Source: Cytidiella melzeri (Eukaryota > Basidiomycota > Agaricomycetes > Polyporales > Irpicaceae). Taken from it: a stretch of 64,000 bases of DNA. Both the position numbers and the translations under genes were made by a program. Shown in pieces: positions 39,149 to 47,329 of the stretch. Within the stretch, counting starts at the first letter, position 1. Every line of letters starts with the position of its first letter. Under the pieces are notes generated by a model. The model was not told the origin of the DNA. It searched no databases and worked only from the letters and a program-made list of their open reading frames with translations. The stretch lies in the NCBI GenBank assembly GCA_022592445.1, contig JABYQR010000016.1, forward strand, positions 186,001 to 250,000, in the 5' to 3' direction.

Positions 39149-39157
39149 CGATTTTAT
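39149..39157. repeat. Right 9-bp target-site duplication of the MITE
   Basis: CGATTTTAT, identical to 38819-38827. Confidence 0.75.
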
Positions 39158-39228
39158 CTCAGTCGTTCACTGAACTTGCTTAGAACGCCTCTCAATTCTC
39201 GATGGAGGTGAATTCCAAAACTTGACGA

Positions 39229-39242
39229 TTCCTGACAGATTC
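39229..39242. repeat. 14-bp target-site duplication, 3' side of the LINE
   Basis: TTCCTGACAGATTC, identical to 45289-45302 and immediately followed by the T-run that is the element's poly(A) tail on the minus strand. Confidence 0.85.
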
Positions 39243-39398
39243 TTTTTTTTTTTTTTTTTTTTTTAAATCACTATTATTAACCGTCGGCGTGGCCAGAGAC
39301 GGAACAAACTATACGACTATACACCTGATAATCTACGTGTAACGGGGAGACTTTAGAGCCTAGACGCGCGATACGCGCAAGGGAGGTATGCTACCGCA

Positions 39399-42300
39399 TT
39401 AAAAATTAACGTTGTTGGTGGGAGCGTGTTCGAAGGTGAATGCAAGGGGATTTTCGACGAGAAAGTTATAAAGTGCAGGGTCGGGATCGGACGAGTTCTT
39501 CAGGAACTCCAGGAAGTTGCGCCGCGGCCGGTAATACCGAGTGCACTGGTTAAGGATGTGTGCGCGTGAGTGGAAGACGTTACAGTTGTCGCATCGAATG
39601 TTTTCGTTTGGGAAGAAGCGTGATCGATACTCCCCCGTGGGTGCGTGATTCAGTATAGCTCGAGCGGCACGGGCAACCAGGCTATTTGTAGTGAAGCGAG
39701 TGAGGAACTTTCCTCCCTTGTGAGTGGTAGGAGCGATCGCTCGTCTTCCGTGTAGGAAGTTATGGCCTCGGTATGCAGGATGTTTGCACATGTTCGTCCA
39801 CGCGTCGATGGCCCGCATCTTGGCGGTCTTTCTGGTCCATGCGACTGAAGTGAATGGGATGGGATTGGGGGTTTCCAGCGCCGCGCGAGCTTGCTGGTCG
39901 ACCAATTCGTTTTGTTCGATGCCCACGTGTCCTGGACACCAGTGGAGGTGGAGATGTGCTGCAGGGTTCATGGAGAACCAGTTGCGGAGGCGCGTGGCCG
40001 TGCTGATGGAGATGGCTTGAGCTGAGTGCGGTTCAACCCTGAGGATAGTGGTGATGGCAGATTCACTGTCACAGAAGACATGGAGGTCCGTGGTGGTGGT
40101 GTTGATGCCTCGGGCGATGCATGCGGCGAGAGCAAGGAGTTCAGCGTCGAACGACGTTGCCTCTGAATAAGTGAAAGCCATGGAGGCGACAAGGGCGCGA
40201 CCAATGTACAAGCGGTAAGCGGCGGCGGCAACGTCTGGAGTCCCTGTGCGAGCTGATCCGTCAGAGAAAGCAAAGGTAGTTAAGGGGGAAGATGCTAGAC
40301 TGCTGATAAAATTGCGTTTGCGTTCTAACCACGGCTGAAAATCGTCTGAAGATTTCTTAGGGTGAGAAATAATGAAAGATACGCGCGAAGCGAATAGGTC
40401 TACTAATCTGTTACCAGGCTGTAATTCGGGGTGTGAATGGCTGATGGGTTCGAGGTTGGGTGTTGACGACTGATGATGGATTTGTAGGGGGAGGGACGAG
40501 CGAGGGAGGATGTTGTGGACGGGGAATCCGATGGAGTAAGATGGGTTGCGACCGGATTTGGGGGTGGACGCGATTGTGACGATGTGGCTTGCTGGGAGAC
40601 ATTGAGTGCGGAGAACGGAGGTGTCGAAGAGTTTACGGATATGGAGACGCATTGGAAGGAGTCCGGCAAGGATTTCCATCCCGCCGACTGGGGATGTGCG
40701 GAAAGCGCCTAGGATCCACCTGGCGGCGACGGACTGGGCTTGAGCGAGAGAGGAGATGAGGAGCTTTTGTGGCTTGCGAGGGTTGAACCAGAGGCGGAAG
40801 CCGTAGGTGAGAATGGGGCGAACGCATGATATGTATAGAAGACGCTTCTGCGCTGGGGCGAGGCCTCGATTGGAGTTACCCAGCATGGGGTAACCGCGGA
40901 CAGTGCTGAGGGCTTTGGTGGCATAGAAACGGACGTGGTAGCGAAAGTTGAGTTGGGAATCGAAGAAGAAACCTAGGTATCGCCAGACGTGTTTGGGCTT
41001 GAGCGTGATAGAGGAATTGTCAATAGAAATGGTGAGGGGAGGTAGAGGACCTTGGTACTTAAGGCAGGGGAAGTGGGCGAGTTCGAGTTTGTCGAGTTCA
41101 AGGACAATGCCGATGCGAGCGAATATTTCGACGATTCGAAGGTATAGATGGCGGAGGATGAAAATGTTCGTGCCCAGCGAGTCTGACGAGAGGGCAAGAG
41201 TGCCGTCATCTACGAAGAATAGTAGAAGAGACCGCATGGAGGGGTTTTGTGCTGGGAGTAGCTTGGAAATGAGGGCGAGGGCGGGTGTGATGGCGAGCGC
41301 GGAGAAATTGGGGGATAGGCAAGAGCCCTGACCAACGCCAACTGTGCAGCCGACTTGGTCAGACAGTCGCTCTGCCCACCGGAACTGGGTGGTACGATTA
41401 GAGAGATAGTTAGCGATGAGTAGACACAGGGAGGAGTGGAATCCGAGGCGTCGGAGAATGGCCACCAGCAAGTGGTGGTTAATAGAAGGAAAAAATTGGG
41501 CGATGTCCATCGCGAGGCAGGAGGAGTGAAGCCCCGCTGCGCGCGCCGCTCGTAAGTGGTGGACAAGAAGGAGGCCAGCGTCGTCCGTGGAGTGGAGACG
41601 TACACCCCCACACTGGGAAGGATGCAACAGCTGGTACCGTATGCAATCGTACTGCATACGGTTCGCAATCAGTTTCTCCACCAGCTTGCCTAAGCAGCTG
41701 AGGAGCACGATTGGTCGGTAAGCCTTCAGAACTGAATAATCAGACTTCTTGGGCTTCGGGATGACGATGGTCACCGAAGATTTGAACTGCGGGGGCCAAA
41801 AGCTGTTAGTCACGCATGCATTAAAGGTGGAGAGAAGGTACGTTTCGATTTCGCGGTCAGCGATAAGGGATTTGATCATTGACCATGTAAGGTGATCTGG
41901 TCCTGGTGCAGAGCGGGAAGACGTCGAGACAAGGCAATCCCTCAGCTCCTGCCGAGAGAAGGGTGGAAACGCCCTTTCGTCGCGCTGTTCGAGGACGTCG
42001 ACGATGGAAAGATCGACTGGTCGGTCCTGCGCCGCGTAAAACTGTTCGGTGCATCCCCTGACAAAGTCGTCAAAGGAGTGTAGGGTGGCCCCATCGCTGC
42101 CTTTGATGTGAGACGCGGTTGAGATCGGGCGTGGCTTGGACCACGACGTGAGGTCCCAAACACGCTTCTTGGCTGCCATATCTTGAATGACGGTGTCGAA
42201 GTGCATTCTCTTGGCCTTCCGCACCGCTCGAAAGAAGGCCCACCGGTCCTCTTGCTGATTGGTGAGCCGGAACGTCCGAAGGGATTCCCGACACTCCTCG

Positions 42301-43256
42301 TTCCACCACGGTTTGGAGTGGCTGGTGATGCGTGGTATCGACGAGTGTCGATTAAATGCTTCCTGAATAGAATCAAAGAATATGTTCAGCGATCGCTCGA
42401 TATCGTGGGGGGAAGAAAGGGTGTCGTGGACGCGCGCACGGGCTGCGTCCATAATGTCCAGCATAAACTCCGTTTCCGCATCGGAATTAGGGGGGATGCG
42501 CGGAAGTGCAACATATTCTGGAGTGGTGGGAATGTCGATAATCAGGACGGCGTGGTCTGAGCCCATGCGCATGTTAGGGTCCACCGTGAGCATGGTGAGA
42601 GGGTGATCCAGGAAACTTGAGTCAACCCATGCCAAATCGATGACTGACGGCGCGAAGCCGCGCCGGTGAGGGAAGTGAGTGTGCACATCCAGAGAATTCA
42701 GGAGTGAGACCCTAATGTCCGGCATGAAGTCGATGATTTCTTGTGCATGACGATCGTCACGACGCCCTGATTCCCAGAGCATGTGGTGGAGGTTGAAGTC
42801 GCCTGCGACGAGGGTGAACGGCGGGAGATGCTGCTCTGCAAGGAGAGCGTGAGTGGCGTCGTGCGTGTCAGGGTGGCTGTACACGTTCAGAAAGAAGCGT
42901 TCAGTGTTATGGAAGAGGACAGAGAAACATAATAAATGGGGATGCGAAATAATGTCATGGCGTGTCCGCGGGTTGGAGCCCGCCCACCTACGGTTGACGT
43001 AGCACGCTACACGTGCTTCCCGGATGTTGCCCACCTCGAGGAGGATCCAGTCTCTCGATTGCGCCTGAGTTCCGAAGAACTCGTCGCCATGGGGGTTCGT
43101 GGTGGAGGGAGTGTGTTTGAGGACTGCGTACGCAGGCTCTTGGATGAAAATGGCGTCGGCTTGGACAAAGTGTTGTAGTACGGCTGCGGTATTAGTAGCT
43201 GTATGGTTGGCATTAAAAGATACTACCCTGAAGGCGTTATGTGCGGAGTTCGTCAT
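39399..43256 (-). CDS. LINE ORF2: endonuclease, reverse transcriptase, RNase H
   Basis: The 1285-residue enzyme of the retrotransposon, which nicks target DNA and copies the element RNA in place. The endonuclease at about residues 10-245 shows SFNANH, the acidic FIQEP, VAGDFNLHHM and MGSDHAVLIID. Reverse transcriptase at about 490-760 shows VTIVIPKPKK, AYRPIVLLSCLGKLVEKLIA, AMDIAQFFPSINHHLL, VGVGQGSCLSPNFSALAI and the catalytic box FVDDGTLAL near 681. RNase H at about 995-1145 has SDGSART, FDAELLALA, FCDSESA and CPGHVGIEQNELVDQQA, so its acidic residues are all present. A C-terminal CDNCNVFHSRAHILNQC knuckle lies near 1220. The frame is intact. The start codon lies 5 bases after the ORF1 stop. 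Confidence 0.95.
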   Translation of the reverse strand: MTNSAHNAFRVVSFNANHTATNTAAVLQHFVQADAIFIQEPAYAVLKHTPSTTNPHGDEFFGTQAQSRDWILLEVGNIREARVACYVNRRWAGSNPRTRHDIISHPHLLCFSVLFHNTERFFLNVYSHPDTHDATHALLAEQHLPPFTLVAGDFNLHHMLWESGRRDDRHAQEIIDFMPDIRVSLLNSLDVHTHFPHRRGFAPSVIDLAWVDSSFLDHPLTMLTVDPNMRMGSDHAVLIIDIPTTPEYVALPRIPPNSDAETEFMLDIMDAARARVHDTLSSPHDIERSLNIFFDSIQEAFNRHSSIPRITSHSKPWWNEECRESLRTFRLTNQQEDRWAFFRAVRKAKRMHFDTVIQDMAAKKRVWDLTSWSKPRPISTASHIKGSDGATLHSFDDFVRGCTEQFYAAQDRPVDLSIVDVLEQRDERAFPPFSRQELRDCLVSTSSRSAPGPDHLTWSMIKSLIADREIETYLLSTFNACVTNSFWPPQFKSSVTIVIPKPKKSDYSVLKAYRPIVLLSCLGKLVEKLIANRMQYDCIRYQLLHPSQCGGVRLHSTDDAGLLLVHHLRAARAAGLHSSCLAMDIAQFFPSINHHLLVAILRRLGFHSSLCLLIANYLSNRTTQFRWAERLSDQVGCTVGVGQGSCLSPNFSALAITPALALISKLLPAQNPSMRSLLLFFVDDGTLALSSDSLGTNIFILRHLYLRIVEIFARIGIVLELDKLELAHFPCLKYQGPLPPLTISIDNSSITLKPKHVWRYLGFFFDSQLNFRYHVRFYATKALSTVRGYPMLGNSNRGLAPAQKRLLYISCVRPILTYGFRLWFNPRKPQKLLISSLAQAQSVAARWILGAFRTSPVGGMEILAGLLPMRLHIRKLFDTSVLRTQCLPASHIVTIASTPKSGRNPSYSIGFPVHNILPRSSLPLQIHHQSSTPNLEPISHSHPELQPGNRLVDLFASRVSFIISHPKKSSDDFQPWLERKRNFISSLASSPLTTFAFSDGSARTGTPDVAAAAYRLYIGRALVASMAFTYSEATSFDAELLALAACIARGINTTTTDLHVFCDSESAITTILRVEPHSAQAISISTATRLRNWFSMNPAAHLHLHWCPGHVGIEQNELVDQQARAALETPNPIPFTSVAWTRKTAKMRAIDAWTNMCKHPAYRGHNFLHGRRAIAPTTHKGGKFLTRFTTNSLVARAARAILNHAPTGEYRSRFFPNENIRCDNCNVFHSRAHILNQCTRYYRPRRNFLEFLKNSSDPDPALYNFLVENPLAFTFEHAPTNNVNF

Positions 43257-43261
43257 GGGGT

Positions 43262-45094
43262 CTAGGTTGCTCTAGCGAGGCCATGGGGTTGACGTCCCAT
43301 GCCTATGCGTGTGTTCCGGTTAGGTCGTGTGACCTGCCGGGAATCAGAGTGGGAAGAGTTACGTGCGGTCTGTGAAGCAGGCTGGTGAGCCTGGATCCAC
43401 TCCCGGTCGCGGCGATGCTGGAAAAAGGGGCAGTCAGGTGAATCTGAGCGGTGAGCCTCACCGCAGTTGAAGCATTTGGTAACGGCAAGAGGTGCGAGCC
43501 GTTCGTGGTCGCGTTCGTCGTGCGGTTGCGTGCACACCGGGCACCTTACCACTTGTGAGCGACAGATGTCTGCAGGGTGTCCCCAGCGCTGACATACAGC
43601 GCAGCGGGGAGTAGCAGGTCGGAAGTTGTGAGCCTGTACGGCTCGGCAGGTGCCACCGTTAAGGTACACAATCTGGCGCATGACCTGGCGCATGCAGCGA
43701 GATGTGGAGCTGTCGTAGAAGTCAACAAAAACGGTGCCGAAGGAGGAGCCTTCAGAAATTTGAACGCGCGGGTTACCAATCATAGTAACCCCTTCCCATG
43801 CGTATTGGCTGAGTAGAGCTTGCTTGATCTGTTGGATAGACTCGTCAGATGTGGCAGTAGACGGGTCTGAGAAAGGGACGCGACGGTACAGCACACCGTT
43901 GCGGAAACGGAACTTTGAGCAGGCCGGAGTGGCATTGCACAAGCCCCTGCACTTGTACCAAAAAGATTCAATGACTGCCTCCGTTCCTTCGCATGGCGAG
44001 GTTCGGAATTGGAGATGTAGTGCGTTGTTGAGCCAGCGCACGAAGAGGATATCGGGTGCATCCATCGGGACGCGATTGTCCATTTTGGCCTCCTCGTACA
44101 CAATCGAGAAGGCACTAAGGAGCTGTTGGTCGTTAGGGATGTCAGAAACCGAGACGTTGCCGCTGGTCGGCTTTACCGTGATGACTTTGGAAGCGTTGCG
44201 CGGAGCGTGCCGAGGGACAGCTCTGTTTGGTGGCGCAGGAATCATTCGTGTGGCCATAGAGAGGACAGCCTCAGCTGGGGCGTCAGGTAGGGCGGTAGCG
44301 AGAGCGGAGGTGATGTTCAGCAGAGTGTTGGCAGGACGTGACTTGAGGGCCTGCGCATAGGTTGGGGCTGGACGGTTGGCCAAGGGGATGGGGGGCGGTC
44401 TTGATGCAGCAGCGAAGGGGAGAGTGGTTTGGACTGAGTGGTGGGTTGGATTACCTCCAACTCGGAAGGGCCTCTGGGTGGTGCCCAACGCATGCGAAGG
44501 GCGCACTGTCTGGGGAGCGGGCTGAGCGTGGGTGGTAGCAGGGGCTGATGTGGGTGGGGCTGTGCATAGAGAGGGAGCGGCGACATTGCGTTGAACGGCG
44601 AGTTCGGCATCCACTGTGTTGTTCCAAGTATTGACGAGGCCGCGAATGTTGTTGAAGATAGGCAGGATGGTGTTATCGAAGGCTTTGGTGTGTCTTGCCA
44701 GCTCTCGAATGCGATGCATGACCGCCGGCTCGGTGAGGAATGCGGCCAGTGTGGAGAGAGTGGCAGCGAAGACCGGTAGCGACTCACTGATCTGTTCTTC
44801 GCTGTCGTACGGAAGATAGGCGTTGCATGGCGTTTCTGGCGAGACGTCGTCTCCCCACAGATCAGCATCTTCCTCGATGGACTGTGGTTCAACAGTGGCG
44901 ACAGGTTGCGGGGGCTGGGGGATAAAGCTGACCGGGGTGCTCTGAGGGTGATTATAATAGGGCGCACCAGTAGCCTCAGGGGGCATTAGCTGATTAAGTT
45001 CAGCTTGGTGCATTGGGGGCGGTGGGGTCACATAATCCAGCGATTGCTGGGACGGAGGTAAAGTCATGTCTGCGTCCTGTGGAGCGGCAGACAT
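43262..45094 (-). CDS. LINE ORF1: gag-like RNA-binding protein with zinc knuckles
   Basis: The 610-residue nucleic-acid chaperone partner of ORF2, expected to coat element RNA. The N-terminal half is Pro/Ala-rich (TLPPSQQSLDYVTPPPPMHQ). A folded middle follows (VITVKPTSGNVSVSDIPNDQ, VYEEAKMDNRVPMDAPDILF). Near residues 495-555 are zinc knuckles: CAVCQRWGHPADIC (CX2CX4HX4C), CPVCTQPHDERDH and CFNCGEAHRSDSPDC. The C-terminus is basic (RPNRNTRIGMGRQPHGLARA). No frameshift or stop. It shares 5-base spacing with ORF2, which suggests coupled translation. Confidence 0.9.
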   Translation of the reverse strand: MSAAPQDADMTLPPSQQSLDYVTPPPPMHQAELNQLMPPEATGAPYYNHPQSTPVSFIPQPPQPVATVEPQSIEEDADLWGDDVSPETPCNAYLPYDSEEQISESLPVFAATLSTLAAFLTEPAVMHRIRELARHTKAFDNTILPIFNNIRGLVNTWNNTVDAELAVQRNVAAPSLCTAPPTSAPATTHAQPAPQTVRPSHALGTTQRPFRVGGNPTHHSVQTTLPFAAASRPPPIPLANRPAPTYAQALKSRPANTLLNITSALATALPDAPAEAVLSMATRMIPAPPNRAVPRHAPRNASKVITVKPTSGNVSVSDIPNDQQLLSAFSIVYEEAKMDNRVPMDAPDILFVRWLNNALHLQFRTSPCEGTEAVIESFWYKCRGLCNATPACSKFRFRNGVLYRRVPFSDPSTATSDESIQQIKQALLSQYAWEGVTMIGNPRVQISEGSSFGTVFVDFYDSSTSRCMRQVMRQIVYLNGGTCRAVQAHNFRPATPRCAVCQRWGHPADICRSQVVRCPVCTQPHDERDHERLAPLAVTKCFNCGEAHRSDSPDCPFFQHRRDREWIQAHQPASQTARNSSHSDSRQVTRPNRNTRIGMGRQPHGLARAT

Positions 45095-45288
45095 GATGGA
45101 TTAAGGCGGGTTAGAGCTCTAAGGGGAAGACTTATAACGCAGGTACTAGAATCAGAGATGTTATTAAGGTATTTTAAAGGGGAACTCGAGCGATTAAAGG
45201 GGAGGGAGGGGGAATGGTGGCGAGGGAGGCGTTATGTTTAAGCGTGGGAATTTTCTTAGTGGTGGTGGTACGGGTTCAAGAAGCGTCG

Positions 45289-45302
45289 TTCCTGACAGAT
45301 TC
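45289..45302. repeat. 14-bp target-site duplication, 5' side of the LINE
   Basis: TTCCTGACAGATTC, identical to 39229-39242. It marks the 5' end of the element on the minus strand. Confidence 0.85.
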
Positions 45303-45397
45303 ACTGATGTTTCTGTGATTATGGCATAAGTGGACAGCTTGTATACAACGCTCATTCCATTCCAACACTGCAATAAAACTCCACAACAGCCTCAGCC

Positions 45398-46821
45398 TCA
45401 TGTCTGCTGTGGGCGAATCGCTCCAGCGCGGGGCCACATCTCGAAATGTCCTGCAGATTTGAAGAGTGTGTTGTAGTCGGATCCATCGCCCTAGGTACAC
45501 AATTGAGTTTATGTCTTAGAACAACATGACCAGAACTTACGAAGAAGCTGTATGGGAACCCTTTCTCGAACGGCACAATGCTCTCGAGGTACTTGACTTG
45601 CTCCTCGCTCAGGGAGATGTCGAGGGCCTCGAGATTGGCGTGAAGATGTTCGACCTTGCGGCCCCCGACGATAGGGAACACGTAAGGAACCTTCTGCATG
45701 ATATATGCTATAGCGACTGCAAAAAAAAAAGACGACATAAGACATCACAAAGAACTTGAAGCGACTGCTGATACGTACCGGCAGTAATGTGCTTGGCTCC
45801 AACTTCCGATGCTACCTTTTCAAGAGCCTGACTAACTGTGCGCTCTTGCTCGTTACGCTCCCATGACTCGGACAGCTGGCGTCCTTTCTCTCCGCTTTGG
45901 CGGCGTTTCTCCTCCTCGGCATCGCTACGGAGCTTTCCAGATGAGAGCACGTTCCAGGGAGCCAGCGCGAGACCTGATGCAGCACTTTTAAGCCAAAAGA
46001 AACCTATCATTGTCTCGCCACAACTGACCTTCGTTGAGGCACATGGGAATTATGTCTCGCTCCAGATCGCGCAGCATGATATTCCAAGCACCCTGGTAGA
46101 TCACGAACGGCGTCTTGCCGGCCATTTTCGCGTACGTGTTAGCTTTCGAAACGACCCACGCAGGCGTGTCAGACACGCCAAGGTAAAGGACCTTGCCCTG
46201 GACGACAAGGTTATGCAAGCTGTTCATGACCTCCTCAACGCTGGTAGTGTAATCCCACCAATGAAGATAAAGGATATCGATGTAGCTGGTGCGAAGCTTT
46301 TCCAAAGAGCGTTCGACCGAAATGTGCATTGACTTCGTATTGTTTCCAGTAAAAGAAGTCTTCTGCGGGAGACTCTCGCCTCGTTTGAAATTGGCTGTGT
46401 ACTACGATGCCGGTGAGCCCCCGGTAAGCCCCGCCCAATTCCTCGATAAATGGACCAACCTTGGTGGCAACGATGATCTGGTCACGAATGCCTCGCTTCT
46501 CCATCCATTCGCCTATGAACATCTCAGAAGTTTCATCCTGACTGCAAGAAAATCAATCATGCGGCAGAGTCAGTGGAGAAGCACGCGTACTCACTAGTTG
46601 TTCGCAGTATCGATGAAATTTCCTCCTGCGTCGTAGAATGCATCGAGCAGCTTAAAGCTGTCCTCTTTAGTCATTTCGCCCATGCCAGCCGAGCCCCATT
46701 TGTCACCAATACTCATGGCGCCGAGCTGAATAGGAGAGACATGGATGCCGGCTAGAGGGGAAAGCTGACGATGGCGACCAAGCTTTGTCGGAGCCTGAGG
46801 GGGTGCCCAGAAGTTGCTCAT
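45398..46821 (-). CDS. Aldo/keto reductase
   Basis: An NADPH-dependent oxidoreductase of the aryl-alcohol dehydrogenase/norsolorinic acid reductase-like group. The start at 46821 gives [20 protein letters not shown], then [20 protein letters not shown]. The catalytic tetrad can be followed after splicing: Asp in [17 protein letters not shown], Tyr in the same motif (split by an intron), Lys in [16 protein letters not shown] (after removing a GTTGGT-CGTAG intron), and His in [16 protein letters not shown]. Cofactor-end blocks include [39 protein letters not shown] and [20 protein letters not shown]. The last exon gives [20 protein letters not shown] and the stop. The substrate is unknown; lignin-derived aldehydes are a common guess for the family. 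Confidence 0.9.
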
Positions 46822-47329
46822 GATAGTGTGGAAGGAGTGTTAGCAGAGGAATGAGAGACGGTTGAGTTGACTGAGAGAGGAGGGTTCAAGGCCACTTTAT
46901 ATAAGTCCCCAATACGCAAGTAACATTATTGAACTTGCTGGAAGTCCCGACTGCCATGTTGGGACACGAGCGACAGTGGACGTGGTTGGGATGCATGTCC
47001 CGATCGGCGATCGGCAATTGCGCTTCTCCGGAGCCAGGCCGCATACGCAGGCACGTCTACCGGCGTATAGGCCGCTAATGTATTCTCTCTATTCAAGACT
47101 TTGAGTGAAGCTGCCATTGAACTGCAGAGCAGCTGCGTACTGGTATGATTTGGTATACATACGTTTCTTGGACATGAGCTGACATGACTCATTTGCGATG
47201 TGCATCTTCTTGCAACGGTCCCCACATCGAACCTCTGAAGCCAGACGAGTCTAACAACGCCGCTCCTGTTGTAAGCTATGAGGCCCCATTGTTCTGATCT
47301 TCCACTAGCATATCGCTAAACCTGACCTC
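46822..47329. other. Intergenic, reductase promoter
   Basis: About 510 bases with the TATA box listed above. The far part may be more decayed SEC24-copy sequence, but I see no clear match. Confidence 0.4.
46896..46904 (-). promoter_or_regulatory. Probable TATA box of the aldo/keto reductase gene
   Basis: TTATATAAA on the minus strand, about 75 bases upstream of the start codon. Confidence 0.5.

Larger units (their letters stand above)
39243..45288 (-). mobile_element. Full-length non-LTR retrotransposon (LINE) with EN-RT-RNase H
   Basis: A complete 6.05-kb element on the minus strand. From its 5' end it has about 195 bases of leader, ORF1 (gag-like, zinc knuckles), ORF2 (apurinic-type endonuclease, reverse transcriptase, RNase H, Cys/His knuckle), about 135 bases of 3' UTR and a 22-base poly(A) tail (T-run at 39243-39264 on the plus strand). 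A perfect 14-bp target duplication encloses it. Both ORFs are uninterrupted, so it is recent and may be mobile. The domain order with a C-terminal RNase H fits the Tad1/I group of fungal LINEs (inference). It sits 96 bases beyond the stop of the aldo/keto reductase gene, in the same orientation. Confidence 0.92.

Noticed and set aside
38814..39173. 119-codon open frame on the plus strand
   Set aside because: It lies across both arms of the MITE and has no recognisable domain; the inverted repeat explains the sequence.
39243..39264. T-run as an RNA polymerase III terminator
   Set aside because: It directly follows the target duplication and ends the LINE, so it is the element's poly(A) tail.
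43824..44360. Long plus-strand frame antisense to LINE ORF1
   Set aside because: A composition shadow of ORF1 in a GC-rich region; no motifs, and ORF1 has clear zinc knuckles in its own frame.
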